NCBI GenBank assembly: GCA_019654215.1
Contig: BPDI01000005.1
Coordinates: 1 to 64,000 of the forward strand
Length of the DNA: 64,000 nucleotides
DNA from: Gammaproteobacteria bacterium
GTDB taxonomy: Bacteria > Pseudomonadota > Gammaproteobacteria > Pseudomonadales > Pseudohongiellaceae
Reading direction: 5' to 3'
Part shown: positions 19,004 to 29,824 of the stretch, piece after piece
Numbering within the stretch: position 1 is the first letter of the stretch
Layout of the letters: each line of letters starts with the position of its first letter
The notes under the pieces: generated by a model
The model's database searches: none
What the model was told of the DNA's origin: nothing
Seen by the model: only the letters and a program-made list of their open reading frames with translations
Position numbers and translations under genes: made by a program

Positions 19004-20617
19004 TTATCGATAGCACATGATGATGCCAGTAAATTGCTGAGCGGCTTCAGCTATATCAGCAATACTTTGATCGGCCGATTCGCCAGCACTGGTTTCATAA
19101 TTGATGTTGTTAGTTTCGAGAAAAGACGTGGCGATGTAATCGCGGATAGCGAAATTCAGGTTTTGCACATCAGTGCCGCGTTGCTCCCGGAAAAATTCAT
19201 CGTTGGCTGTTTCTACCACAACGCCCATAATTTCACCGCTGCGATTCATTACCGGCCCACCACTATTGCCTGGCTGAATTTGCGCAGTCATTTGCAGGCG
19301 ACTAAGATCATCATCTAATCCGCTTAACGCGCTAACAATACCGTTAGTCAAATTCCCTTGGGATGATAGGTCTCCCGCCAGTGGAAATCCAAAGACGATA
19401 ACTTCATCTCCCAAGCGTACTGATTGCGTGCCGCTGAATGTTGCTGGCGTAGTTGATATATCAGCACTAAGAAGGGCCAGATCAGTAGCGGCATTACTAG
19501 ACAGTACCGTAGCATCTACAGCTGCATTGCCACGGATTTGGAAGGTCTGCCGCGCGCAACTATCAATCACATGATGGTTAGTAAGAATATGTCCTTCAGC
19601 ACTGACAACAAATCCTGTTCCGGAACCAGCCAGTTGCATCCCGCCCGATTCGTTGAATGGTTCAGAGCTATTGCTAGAAGAGCCATCCCATGGCGCACTC
19701 AATTCTGTTATGTAAAGTTCGACTTCCGAGAATGCATCGCCCTCTGAATAAGTGCCAACCCAGATGTCATAGATGCCTGCTTCCGGATCTGAAAAAGCTA
19801 TACCTGGATTTGTGCCGCTATTGCCGCCAAAATCATCATTGCAATGCCAGTCACCTGTTGGGCCATTAATTATCAGAGTCGTATCGATCGAACTCTCTGC
19901 AAAAAAATTCAGTCCATAATCTGAAGGATTCGAAAAATCCAGTTGCAAATCCGGCGCCGAGCTTACATAACCTGCACAATTTTCTATTGTACTTGCATCC
20001 ATAGTGCCGCCGGCACTGATGGTCAGTTGGTAAGGATCGGGTTCGAATAATCCAGCGAGATCAATATTGCCATAGTTGGCATCCAGCATAGGGTCAATAT
20101 TCGTGCTTGCACTACTATCATTTGAATCCCACGGCGCGCCAAGTTCTGTTATGTGCAGGTTGGCGGATTCGAAAGCCTCACCTTCACTATATGTGCCCAC
20201 CCAAATATCGTAAATACCAGCATCCGGTTGCGAAAAAACTACACCAGGGTTGGTGCCACCGGCTGAATCAAAATCATCATTACAATGCCAGTTGCCCGAG
20301 GGATCATTGACAATCAAAGTTGTGTCCGTGGTGCTAGTAACAAAAAAGCTGAGTTGCAAAGATGGATCTGAAAAATCAAGTTCTAGATCCGGAGCATCAG
20401 AGATGTAGCCACTACAACCGCTTACTGCATCAGCATCTAGAGAACCACCGGCGAGAATCTCTACAGTGTGAGGGTCAGGGGTGAAAAACCCACTTAACTC
20501 GATTGAACCAAAAGTTTGCTTCTTCTGCAATGTTTTGTGCGTGCGCGAAAGATGCTGTGATAGCTGCTGAAACAACAATCCCTGTGGAAAAGAATGATGA
20601 AATGGTGTTTATGACAC
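19004..20617 (-). CDS. Secreted trypsin-like serine protease with two N-terminal beta-sandwich (PPC-like) domains
   Basis: The tracked ORF has 524 residues. Two near-identical modules of about 130 residues ('DLELDFSDPSLQLSFFVTS...NWHCNDDF...GIYDIWVGTYSEG', and a second copy) resemble bacterial pre-peptidase C-terminal domains. They are followed by a trypsin fold with 'GFVVSAEGHILTNHHVID' (His near 335), 'AATDLALL' (Asp near 364) and 'IQPGNSGGPVM' (Ser near 436). The ORF's own N-terminus lacks a signal peptide, but the neighbouring frame just upstream encodes 'IVVSAAITASFAHAQNIAEE'. A single indel near 20525 would join it, with a start near GTG 20617. The protein is then exported and probably cuts extracellular proteins in the DegP/HtrA-like manner. 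No PDZ domain was seen. Confidence 0.8.
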
Positions 20618-20795
20618 TTTACCTGCTAAGCGAGCCTGAAATAGGTATAAATATAGGACGCTCAATATAATGAGATACAAAAATCTAAACAAGTTAAGAC
20701 CACAAATAATTTGTGAATGCTAATCCAGAAAATACTTCCGCAAAGCCCCGGAAATAGAATAGAGTGTGGGTTTTATCCAGTTGGAGGAATCCCTT

Positions 20796-22226
20796 ATGAA
20801 GCGCCTTGCTATCGCGTTCCTTTCAATTTTCATCCTGCTCCCTCTGAAGGGATTAGCGCAACAAGAAGAAACATATGATTACTGGCAACACCAGCGTGAA
20901 ATGGTGCACCGCGGCCAGCACGCCATATTTATGTGCAATGGCCTATTCACATCCAATAGAACACTTGATCAACTGTATGATTGGGAGTTGGAATTTTTTC
21001 GAGATCCTATTGGAAGTCCCGATGGCGGGGATTACAACGTAGATTGGGATCGGCAAGCAGTCGAGATTGGCGCGCCTGGAGCTGTACCTGTAATGCGGGC
21101 AGCATTTAGAGAAGGTATAGGCTGTGTGATTATGCCACCTGATCAGGATCTTGATGATATTGATCGCCTTCCCGAACTTACCTTGCCATATCCTCCCGGT
21201 GATGCTTCAAGAATTGCTTGGCCCGATGGCGATTTGATTGAAGATTCAACTTCGCCAGGCAATATCGATCAGGCTGCATTGCAAGCTGCTTCTAACTGGG
21301 CCTTCGATCGTCCTTCCGATGAACAGCAAACAGTTTCATTGTTAGTGGTTTATAAGGGACAAATCGTTCACGAGCGTTATGCCGATGGCTTCGACATGAC
21401 TACTCGTACTCGAACCTGGTCAACGGCAAAGAGTATTGCATCAACGCTGATTGGTATGTTGGTTGACGATGGGCGCTTAGAGTTAGATGAGCCACTGGGA
21501 TTCGATTGGCTTCCTGCTAACCGGTCTCCAGAAACTGATCCAAGAAACGAAATCACCTTGCGCAATGTTTTACACATGAGCAGTGGACTTGAAACGATTG
21601 ATAACCGCGGATTGGAGTACGCAATTGGTTCAGGCATGTCCTATTGGGCTGGTGCGAGTTCAGTAGAAGGCGCAAGAAGCCGAGGACTCATTCGTGAACC
21701 TGGTACTTACTGGGATTATGAAAACTATGACACGTTATTGGGAGTCTATGCTATGAAGTTAGCATTGGGTGGCGAACGTGAGTATGCAGAGTTTCCGCGT
21801 AAAGCTCTTCTGGACAAGATCGGTATGCGCAACACCTTAGTTTCTGCGGATAGATTCGGAGATTTTGTTCTCAGTAGCCAGGTATACACTAATGCAAGAG
21901 ACCTGGCACGTTTCGGTATGCTCTATTTACAAAACGGACTTTGGAATGGCGAACGCATTATTTCCGAAGAATGGATCGACTTCGTAAGAGAGCCAGCACC
22001 TGCGAGCGCTGAAATTGGCAACATGTATGGTGGCCAATGGTGGTTAGTGCCAGATAACAGAGACGACGTTCCTAAAGATGCTTATTCGACTTCTGGAAAC
22101 CGTGGCCAATTTACAATTGTAGTTCCAACCCACGACTTGGTAATCGTAAGACGAGGACTCGATTATGGTCGGCAAGGATTCGATCGTTGGAGTCTGACTC
22201 GAGAAGTGATCAAAGCGATAAATTAA
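20796..22226 (+). CDS. Exported serine hydrolase, class C beta-lactamase family
   Basis: The start is ATG 20796, preceded by 'ggagg'; the track's 20766 start adds ten residues before a clear signal peptide ('RLAIAFLSIFILLPLKGLAQ'). The product has about 476 residues and an intact frame. It has the SxxK motif 'STAKS', the YxN motif 'YEN' in 'YWDYENYD', and a third-motif region 'YSTSGNRGQFTIVVP'. 'RIISEEWIDFV' is typical of esterase-like members. An extra N-terminal region of about 170 residues precedes the catalytic domain. Members are penicillin-binding-protein-like esterases, carboxypeptidases or amidases. A co-directional gene with an exported CMD domain follows by about 45 bp. Confidence 0.85.
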   Translation: MKRLAIAFLSIFILLPLKGLAQQEETYDYWQHQREMVHRGQHAIFMCNGLFTSNRTLDQLYDWELEFFRDPIGSPDGGDYNVDWDRQAVEIGAPGAVPVMRAAFREGIGCVIMPPDQDLDDIDRLPELTLPYPPGDASRIAWPDGDLIEDSTSPGNIDQAALQAASNWAFDRPSDEQQTVSLLVVYKGQIVHERYADGFDMTTRTRTWSTAKSIASTLIGMLVDDGRLELDEPLGFDWLPANRSPETDPRNEITLRNVLHMSSGLETIDNRGLEYAIGSGMSYWAGASSVEGARSRGLIREPGTYWDYENYDTLLGVYAMKLALGGEREYAEFPRKALLDKIGMRNTLVSADRFGDFVLSSQVYTNARDLARFGMLYLQNGLWNGERIISEEWIDFVREPAPASAEIGNMYGGQWWLVPDNRDDVPKDAYSTSGNRGQFTIVVPTHDLVIVRRGLDYGRQGFDRWSLTREVIKAIN

Positions 22227-22272
22227 AACAGGTGCATACTTAAATAAGAAAGAACGAGTGGAGGATAGGAAA

Positions 22273-22920
22273 ATGCTTGATAAAAAGTATTTTGTGGCTA
22301 TGTGCATATCAGCAACCCTGCTTCTTAGTGGGACTTCTGGTCTCTTTGCCCAAGAAACAGCATTACCTCCACTTGATGAAACTCGCATTGACCGAGTACA
22401 AAAACCCTGGACTGCAGCGGAAGCATCAATTCTTGCTCCCCGAGAGAATAACGGAAGAGTGCTTGGTGTATGGTCAACTTGCGCTAACGCGCCAGCTCTT
22501 TGTAATGCCTGGTTACAATTTACCGATTACCTACTGCAGGAGTCCACCTTACCGATTCGTGACCGTGAGTTATTGATTCTACGAATTGGGTATCTCAATC
22601 AAGGTGCTTATGAGTGGGCTGCCCATCGCGGACTCGCTCTAGCAGTAGGAATTAGCGAAGAAGAGCTAAAGCAAATTACTGTTGGCTCTGCTGATCCTGG
22701 TTGGAGTGAATGGGATATGACACTTTTAAGAGCTGCTGAAGAGCTTCACAAGAATGCTTTGATCACAGATGAAACTTGGGGAGCACTTTCAGCTCGTTAT
22801 ACCAAACGCCAAATGATGGAAACAGTCTTCACGGTAGGTCAGTACAATTTGGTGGCGATGTATCTGAATAGCCTTGGCGTTCAGTTCGAAGAAGGCTGGA
22901 TTGGGCCTCCAATCGATTAG
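22273..22920 (+). CDS. Exported carboxymuconolactone decarboxylase (CMD) family protein
   Basis: The start is ATG 22273 with 'ggagg' 5-9 nt upstream; the track's 22258 is a non-ATG start inside the ribosome site. The product has about 215 residues. A signal peptide ('VAMCISATLLLSGTSGLFAQ') precedes the CMD core: 'LPIRDRELLILRIGYLNQGAYEWAAHRGLA' and 'ALSARYTKRQMMETVFTVGQYNLVAMYLN'. The cytoplasmic CMD relatives often carry a CxxC peroxidase pair, which is absent here. The active-site histidine in 'AAHRG' remains. A periplasmic location is unusual for the family. It probably forms an operon with the upstream serine hydrolase. Confidence 0.8.
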   Translation: MLDKKYFVAMCISATLLLSGTSGLFAQETALPPLDETRIDRVQKPWTAAEASILAPRENNGRVLGVWSTCANAPALCNAWLQFTDYLLQESTLPIRDRELLILRIGYLNQGAYEWAAHRGLALAVGISEEELKQITVGSADPGWSEWDMTLLRAAEELHKNALITDETWGALSARYTKRQMMETVFTVGQYNLVAMYLNSLGVQFEEGWIGPPID

Positions 22921-23176
22921 TTCATTAAAAATCATTCAAATGCGGGAGAATAATAGAAATCAACGCACCGAGGTAGCGCGTTGCTGAGTTGTTCCAGAAT
23001 CCGGGTAATTTGGCCAAGTAGCAGGATGGATTCAAAATTAACAACTACTAAGTTTCTACTAATGGTGACACTTGCCTCGATTCTCTCTGCTCATAAAGAT
23101 TAGTTAGACCTTGCGTAATTCGAGTGATACTTTAACTGTCATTCTTAGTATTTTTGTTAAATTGGGATTGATATAA
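22921..23176. other. Intergenic, nothing recognised
   Basis: About 255 bp between the CMD and DUF1080 genes. No convincing hairpin or ORF was seen. Confidence 0.4.
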
Positions 23177-23773
23177 ATGACTCGAATAAAGATCATGGTA
23201 AAAATAGTTTCTCTTTCATTTGCTTCCTTTCTTGCTTACTTCTCCTTCGCCCAAAACAGCGGGTGGATAACACTTATTGATGGCACCGAAGGAATGGACA
23301 ACTTCAATATAGTTGGCGATGCAAACTGGCATACTGATGCGTCTTCAATTCGTGCCACTGAAGGCAGCGGAGCTTCCTGGTTGGTCACCAAAGAAAGCTA
23401 CAGCGATTTTGTTCTTCGTGTTGAGTTCTGGGCCAGCCATGATGCAAATAGCGGCATTTATATGCGCTGTCAGGAACCTACTCAAATTACCGATCGCAAT
23501 TGCTATGAAGCAAACATATTTGACCAGCGTCCTGATCTTTCTTATGGAACCGGAGGTATTGTCCACGTCGCTGCTGTTGAGGAACCCTATCCAAAGGTTG
23601 GGGATAAATGGAATGTTTATAAGATCACTGCAGATGGTGATCATTTGTTAGTTGAATTGAATGGCGATGTAACTGCAGATGTTAGAGATAGCCAGATGTC
23701 CGAAGGGCCTATTGGTTTGCAATGGGGAAGAGGAACACTGCGCTTCCGTAAAGTGGAGATTATGGAGCTCTAA
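23177..23773 (+). CDS. Exported DUF1080 (3-keto-disaccharide hydrolase type) protein
   Basis: The protein has 198 residues with an N-terminal signal ('VSLSFASFLAYFSFAQ'). The domain matches DUF1080, a concanavalin-like sandwich: 'GWITLIDGTEGMDNFNIVGDANW', 'SDFVLRVEFWASHDANSGIYMRC', 'CYEANIFDQRPD' and 'PIGLQWGRGTLRFRKVEI'. DUF1080 proteins in Bacteroidetes and Planctomycetes act on 3-keto-sugars or bind glycans. The nearby galactose mutarotase makes a sugar role plausible, but they are not in one operon. A strong terminator follows. Confidence 0.85.
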   Translation: MTRIKIMVKIVSLSFASFLAYFSFAQNSGWITLIDGTEGMDNFNIVGDANWHTDASSIRATEGSGASWLVTKESYSDFVLRVEFWASHDANSGIYMRCQEPTQITDRNCYEANIFDQRPDLSYGTGGIVHVAAVEEPYPKVGDKWNVYKITADGDHLLVELNGDVTADVRDSQMSEGPIGLQWGRGTLRFRKVEIMEL

Positions 23774-23786
23774 AAATTTAGTAAAA

Positions 23787-23819
23787 GAAAAAGGCCGACT
23801 AAATAAACCGGCCTTTTTC
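23787..23819. terminator. Bidirectional rho-independent terminator
   Basis: 'aaaaaggccg' pairs with 'cggccttttt' around an 11-nt loop, with A and T runs on both sides. It serves both convergent genes (DUF1080 and VOC). Confidence 0.85.
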
Positions 23820-23840
23820 CTTGAGAACTAAATACTTCAA

Positions 23841-24725
23841 CTAGTACTCATCATATCCTTCGGTGAACTCAATACGTACACCGCGTGGATCGATGATGTA
23901 GGCAATGTTTAAATCAATTGCTGGAATCTCACGGTATGGCACCTGAAATTCAATGCCAGCGGCTTCAAGGCGGCGGCAGAATTCTTCCAGGCCATCAATT
24001 TCAAAACCGATATGATCAATGGCAGTACCCTGGGTCGCAGCGCGATCTGAGCTGCCACCACCAAAACTTAAATTCATCCCTGGAACATTAGTGGTCGTTG
24101 CAATAGCTCCACGAGGTCGGACTTCAAGATTGAACACTTCGGTGTACCAGGCTAATAATTCTTCATGCTCTGGTGTATTGAAGTGAATATGGTAGCCGGT
24201 CACTTCCTGTTGCAGCCCCTGGTCTTCCTGCAGTTCAACCCGCGCACCATTAGGAAAATCGACAAAGGCATTAACCTGACCTTCGGCTCCGATGAAAGTG
24301 TCTCCAGTAAATCCGTTTGGTGGACTCGGAAATTGTTCAGCCCATAGAGCAGTAGTCACTGGCAACCCATCGGCGCGCCACTTATCTAGAAACATTTCCA
24401 TGTTGCGAACTTTGACACCAAAATGATCCATGGCAGATTGGCTGGAAGGCATAGTTGGATCACTTGGTGATAATGCAACTAATGTATTGTTAAGTACGAT
24501 TGCCGTGAGCAGCGGATCACCATTTGCATTCTGACCTTTTCTAACAGTACGGCCACCAAAGTGATCTTCAAGAATTTGTATGTGTCGATCCATATCCGAC
24601 ACATTTAAATGGACGTGGCCATAGGTCAGTCCATCACCATTGAAACTCGCCAGCATCTGACTATAGGCAGAAACAGATAGTAAGCCAGTTAACGCGAGTG
24701 AGAAGAGTGCTGAGAAAATTCGCAT
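23841..24725 (-). CDS. Exported VOC-family protein (glyoxalase/dioxygenase fold)
   Basis: The start at 24725 is supported by 'ggagg' 6 nt upstream; the track's 24746 start is inside the leader. The product has about 294 residues. A signal peptide ('IFSALFSLALTGLLSVSAYSQ') precedes two VOC modules: 'TYGHVHLNVSDMDRHIQILEDHFGG' and 'GYHIHFNTPEHEELLAWYTEVFNLE'. 'AIDHIGFEIDGLEEFCRRL' and 'GVRIEFTEGY' supply the usual metal-site His and Glu positions. VOC enzymes are normally cytoplasmic, so export is unusual but repeated in this window. Its reaction is unknown. Confidence 0.82.
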   Translation of the reverse strand: MRIFSALFSLALTGLLSVSAYSQMLASFNGDGLTYGHVHLNVSDMDRHIQILEDHFGGRTVRKGQNANGDPLLTAIVLNNTLVALSPSDPTMPSSQSAMDHFGVKVRNMEMFLDKWRADGLPVTTALWAEQFPSPPNGFTGDTFIGAEGQVNAFVDFPNGARVELQEDQGLQQEVTGYHIHFNTPEHEELLAWYTEVFNLEVRPRGAIATTTNVPGMNLSFGGGSSDRAATQGTAIDHIGFEIDGLEEFCRRLEAAGIEFQVPYREIPAIDLNIAYIIDPRGVRIEFTEGYDEY

Positions 24726-24948
24726 TTCATTCCTCCGAGTTTTCATTCTTATTTCAAGTCATTATTACCTACCCACCGAGCATAAAACTATTGCTTTCTC
24801 TAGTCTATGCATGGGCAATTCTTTGGCCTTGATAAACCATTGTTCAGGTCGGGAAAGCGCCGTAAACTCTGATTCTTCGGGAATTGTAAATTTGTGTGTC
24901 ACTGTCTAAATTCTCAGTCAACTCGCAGATAATCACTAGGAAAAACGC

Positions 24949-26100
24949 GTGAAGCTATTTGGCAAGATATTCTTCTTAATTGTATTTAACACGATCTACG
25001 TGAACAGCACGGCCCAGGGTAATTTTCCACGGGTGACAGTTGAGCCATTCGGCACTTTAAATGATGGCAGAGATGTTCAATTATTCACGCTCAGAAATAC
25101 TGCAGGAATGACAGTCGAGATTATCGATCTCGGAGGAACCATCGTAAGTCTGCATGCAGCTGATGCGCAAGGTAACTTTACTGATGTGACAACTGGCTTC
25201 GATAATCCACAGCGCTATTTTGACGGTGCCGGTTCTGCTGGGGCCATAGTTGGACGCTATGCTAATCGAATTGCGAATGGACGATTCATTCTTGATGGTG
25301 TTGAATATTCGTTAGCGCAAAATAATGGTGACAATGCAATCCATGGAGGATTGCTTGGCTTTGATAAAAAAATCTGGGAAGCTGAATTTTCCGCTAGAGG
25401 CGATGCCGCGGTATTGGAGTTAGCTACTGTCAGTCCAGATGGAGAAGAAGGTTATCCTGGACGGGTCGAAGTTACAGTTACCTATACTCTTAACGATCAG
25501 AGCCAATTAGTTATTGATTACCTAGCGACAACCGATAAAGCAACAGTGATTAATCTAACTAACCACGCCTACTTTAATTTGGACGGGCATGATGCAGGTT
25601 CAATTCTTGATCACGAAATCAAGATCAATGCTGATCGGTTTACTCCGGTTGATAATGAGTCGATTCCTACTGGAGAAATTGCAAGTGTTGCAAATACTCC
25701 ACTTGATTTTCGCAATGCAAAACCTATCGGTCGGGATATCGAGTCTAGCCATCAGCAAATCCAGTTTGGTTCTGGTTTCGATCACAATTTTGTAATCAAT
25801 CATGAAGGACCTGGAGCTGTGTCATTAGCTGCTTCAGTTTTTTCTGCAGCCTCTGGGCGAACTATGAATGTCTACACTGATCAACCCGGCATGCAGTTCT
25901 ATACTGGCAACTTTCTGCGGGGCAATCTCATTGGCAAAGATGGTAGACCCTATGAACGACGTTTCGCCTTTTGTTTGGAAACACAGCACTACCCCGACAG
26001 TCCCAACAAAGCAGGATTTCCCTCAACTGTCTTGCGACCCGGAGAGCGCTACGAAACTAGTACCATCTATGAATTTGGGTCGCGTCCTATCGACAATTAG
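24949..26100 (+). CDS. galM: Exported galactose mutarotase (aldose 1-epimerase)
   Basis: The protein has 383 residues and a GTG start, with a signal peptide ending near 'VNSTAQ'. It interconverts alpha and beta anomers of galactose or other aldoses. Family motifs are clear: 'VGRYANRIANGRF', 'NAIHGG', 'INLTNHAYFNLDG' (catalytic His near 204) and 'FCLETQHYPDSPN' (catalytic Glu near 343). The length is normal for a GalM with a signal peptide. Periplasmic mutarotases feed sugar uptake or oxidation, so a link with the sugar-type dehydrogenases or DUF1080 in the window is possible, but no transporter lies next to it. Confidence 0.9.
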   Translation: MKLFGKIFFLIVFNTIYVNSTAQGNFPRVTVEPFGTLNDGRDVQLFTLRNTAGMTVEIIDLGGTIVSLHAADAQGNFTDVTTGFDNPQRYFDGAGSAGAIVGRYANRIANGRFILDGVEYSLAQNNGDNAIHGGLLGFDKKIWEAEFSARGDAAVLELATVSPDGEEGYPGRVEVTVTYTLNDQSQLVIDYLATTDKATVINLTNHAYFNLDGHDAGSILDHEIKINADRFTPVDNESIPTGEIASVANTPLDFRNAKPIGRDIESSHQQIQFGSGFDHNFVINHEGPGAVSLAASVFSAASGRTMNVYTDQPGMQFYTGNFLRGNLIGKDGRPYERRFAFCLETQHYPDSPNKAGFPSTVLRPGERYETSTIYEFGSRPIDN

Positions 26101-26205
26101 ATTGCATTGAAATCGTTACGAAAACTTACAATCTAATCGTCCTAAGCCCTCGGTTTCATTAGATTTTTGAACGCTTAGAATTTAATATAACAGGAGACCT
26201 TTTGG

Positions 26206-26385
26206 GTGGTTACCGGCTACTCGGCTGAGGGAATTGACGCAGAAGCCCTAAAGCAGGGGCTGAACAGAGAATGGCCACAGCTACATAAAAAAAAGAAAAA
26301 TACAGGAGTTCCTATAGAAAATGAATTCTGGGAAATTACTCAAGCCAATTTTGGTGCTGACAGCGTTATTTGTTTCCATGCATAG
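26206..26385 (+). CDS. Possible small ORF, 59 residues, overlapping the next gene
   Basis: A GTG at 26206 is preceded by 'caggaga' at good distance and opens a 59-codon frame ('VVTGYSAEGIDAEALKQGL', then a lysine run) that overlaps the start of the DUF1549 gene in another frame. No homology is recognised. It may be a chance ORF or the remnant of a gene. Confidence 0.22.
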   Translation: MVTGYSAEGIDAEALKQGLNREWPQLHKKKKNTGVPIENEFWEITQANFGADSVICFHA

Positions 26386-29300
26386 TTTTGGGCAAGCTAA
26401 CGACTCTCCGACTTATACCGAAGATATTCTCCCGATTTTTACGAGCACGTGTTTGGATTGTCATGGTCCAGATGAAGCACGGCGCATGCTTAATCTGCGC
26501 CTAGACACTCAAGATTTTCTAAGAAGCCACATAGTTCCAGGAGATCCAGAAGCCAGCTTGATCTTTCAGCGCATAACAGTGGAAGACGGCATTCGAGTTA
26601 TGCCCCCAACTTCTAGTGGCAGAACTCTCACCGCTGAACAAATTGAAACTGTACGCCTGTGGATCGTTAGTGGCGCGGAGTGGGGGACAGAGCTGACAGG
26701 AGATGAAAGAGCAGAATTAGAACAAGCGGCTGAACGACAGGTAGTATTCGCAAGAGAGGTGCGACCGATACTTTCACGCAATTGTTTTCAGTGTCACGGC
26801 CCCGATGATCAAAATCGGCAAATGGGATTACGGCTCGATAACCCAGAAGGATTTGCCGGTCACCCTGGCGCATTCGGTGGGCCGGCAGTTATTCCGGGTA
26901 ATGCTGAAGACAGCTTGATGTATCAACGCATCACTGCTGAAGCGGAATCGTTTCGTATGCCGCGGGATCGGGAAGCCTTAACTCCAGACGAGATCGAAAC
27001 GATCCGCCTTTGGATAAACCAGGGAGCGCAATGGGAAAGTCATTGGGCGTTTATTCCACCAGAACTGCCAACTTTACCAAATACCAGTAATCCGAATTGG
27101 ATCAAAAATTCTATCGACAATTTTTTCTTAGAACGACTCGACCAGGAAGGATTATCTCCTTCTGTTGAAGCAGATAAGGCAACTCTCATCAGAAGGGTGA
27201 CTTTAGATCTTACTGGTCTTCCGCCGACACTCGAAGACGTAGATGCGTTTCTCGCAGATAACTCCCCTAACGCTTACGAAAAAGTCATAGATCGTTTACT
27301 GCAGTCGACCCGTTTTGGTGAGCGTATGGCGGTGGACTGGCTGGATGCTGCCCGTTATGCCGACACTAATGGTTACCAAACCGATGGTGAGCGCACCATG
27401 TGGCGCTGGCGTGACTGGGTAATTAATGCCTTTAACGACAACATGCCTTTCGATCAATTTACAGTCGAACAGCTAGCGGGTGACATGTTGCCCAATGCGA
27501 CATTGGATCAACGTATTGCCACTGCATTTAATCGCAACCATAGTCTGAATGCCGAAGGCGGTATCGTTCCCGAAGAATTTTTAATCGAATACGCAGTAGA
27601 TCGAGTTGCAACAACTTCCACTATCTGGTTGGGATTAACAATGGGTTGCGCCCGATGTCATGACCATAAGTTTGATCCATTACAACAGAGAGAGTTTTAC
27701 GAATTCTCTGCCTTCTTCAATAACATCGATGAACGAGGCAAGGGATTTAAATATGTAAACTCGCCACCATTCATTGCCGCACCAACAAATTCGCAACAAG
27801 AGCAACTTGATGAGTTGGATGGCAGACTAGCCCAAGCGCGGGTGGAATTCGCTGCAATGGAAGAAGCAATTGAGTTAGCACAGGAACAGTGGGAAGACGC
27901 CTTGCTCGGTGCCACTGATATCGATGCAGAAGTGGACTGGAATCTTAGAGATGGCCTGGTCGTGCACCATCCATTGGATGGAGATATTTCTGGAGTGCAT
28001 GCCGGTAGCTTGGCTGAAGCAACGCTAGAAAATGGTCTTCCTCACTTCGTAGATGGCCGCATCGGTGCAGCCGCTAATTTCGACGGCGAGCGCTACATTA
28101 CTGCAGGCACTTCTCCAAATCTTGGTTACGAAAATGAGTTCACACTCTCTGCCTGGGTCTTTCCAACCACTGACACTGGCGTAATTTTTTCGCGAGCTAA
28201 CGAAGGTGACCAGGGTGAAGTAGGTTGGGGAATTTATCTCGAAGAGGGCAAGCTGCGTCTTAATCTTACGACAAGGGTATTAGATGATGGAGTTGCAGCG
28301 GAAACAATTCACTCGGTCCAGTTAAATCGTTGGCAACATATCACTGCCACTTATGATGGTTCGAAGACACCGGGAGGTATGCGAGTTTATATAGATGGTG
28401 TAAGTCAGGAGCTTGAGGGATTGCTCGATCTGGTTGGCAACAGGTTGCCTCAACGCTATCCGCTTCGCATCGGAGCCAGTGGCTCATCTAAACCAAACTT
28501 TCAGGGTAATCTCGATGATGTGCGCATTTACGATCGGGTGCTTACACCAGAAGAAGTAGCGGTGCTTGCCACTGTAGATTCGATTTCTCAAATCGCTCGC
28601 ATTGACAGCGCAGATCGAACGACAGCGCAATCCGATAAAATGCGCTTAAGTTTCCTTAATCAATATGCATCGCCGGATATTCGCGCTGCCTATTCAGAAG
28701 TGAGAGAGCTTGAGCGGGAACGCAAACATATGTGGGATGGATTCCCAACGGTAATGGTGATGGAAGAAATGTTTCCACGCCGTCCAACTTACCGACTTAA
28801 TCGCGGCGTTTATGACGCACCAGCCGAAGAAGTTTTCCCAGGAACGCCTTCTATTCTTCCGCCCATGCCTGATGGCGAAAAGAATCGACTGACCTTTGCT
28901 AACTGGTTGGTCAATCCTGAAAACCCACTTACCAGTCGTGTGGCAGTAAACCGTTTCTGGCAATCGTACTTCGGCTCCGGTTTAGTTAAGACGGCAGACA
29001 ACTTTGGTTCGCAAGGTGAGTTTCCATCTCATCCCGAATTGCTGGATTGGTTATCAGTGACATTTCAAGAGTCTGGCTGGGATATTAAAGAAATGCAGCG
29101 CTTAATTGTGACAAGTGCCACCTATCGACAATCTTCCGCGGTCACGCCCGAAATGGCAGAGATGGATCCGGAGAATCGATTGCTTTCTCGTGCCACGCGC
29201 ATGCGATTACCGGCGCAGATGATTCGTGACCAGGCCTTAGCAATTTCTGGATTACTAACGGAACGGATCGGAGGTCCATCAGTGGGTCCATACCAGCCGG

Positions 29301-29820
29301 ACGGACTCTGGGATGACATAGTAGAGCGCGGCCAGGAATATCGACTGTCTACGGGTGATGATTTGTATCGTCGAAGTCTGTACACATTCTGGAAGAGAAC
29401 GCGACCGGCGCCTGCCATGATTACCTTCGATTCATCGACGCGGGAAACCCATATCGTGTCGTCAACTCGCACGAATACCCCGTTACAAGCACTGAATTTA
29501 ATGAACGATGTGACCTATGTCGAAGCGGCCCGTGCATTGGCCCAGCGTGCGATGCAGCAGGGCGAATCGGCAAATGACAGTCTGGTGATATGTATAGACT
29601 CGCCACCGCCCGCGAGCCGAATGCTAATGTGCTTTCCATACTCGCCGGTGCTTATTCCATGCATTTGGAAGTGTATGAATCCGATCGGGCAGCCGCACTG
29701 CAACTTATTTCAGAGGGTGAGTCCCCCCGTGATGAGACTTTAGATATTGCGGAATTAGCTGCCTATCAGATGGTAGCCAGCTTAATAATGAATCTGGATG
29801 GAACAATAACCAGGGATTAA
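26321..29820 (+). CDS. PSCyt1-DUF1549-LamG-DUF1553 multiheme exported protein, one frameshift
   Basis: Signal peptide 'LVLTALFVSMHSFGQ'. Two planctomycete-type cytochrome modules carry 'CLDCHGPDEARR' (near residue 44) and 'CFQCHGPDDQNR' (near 153). A DUF1549 domain follows, with 'RRVTLDLTGLPPT' and a third CXXCH, 'MGCARCHDHKFDPL' (near 442). A coiled stretch leads to a LamG-like sandwich (about 544-751, 'FTLSAWVFPTTDTG', 'LDDVRIYDRVLTPEE'). The C-terminal DUF1553 has 'NWLVNPENPLTSRVAVNRFWQ', 'GWDIKEMQRLIVTSATYRQSS' and 'SSTRTNTPLQALNLMND'. The tracked ORF breaks at about 29583; the next frame continues 'MYRLATAREPNANV' to the stop at 29820, so one indel is likely. The paired DUF1501 gene starts 4 bp later. 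The function of the pair is not established. Confidence 0.88.
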
Positions 29821-29824
29821 AACT

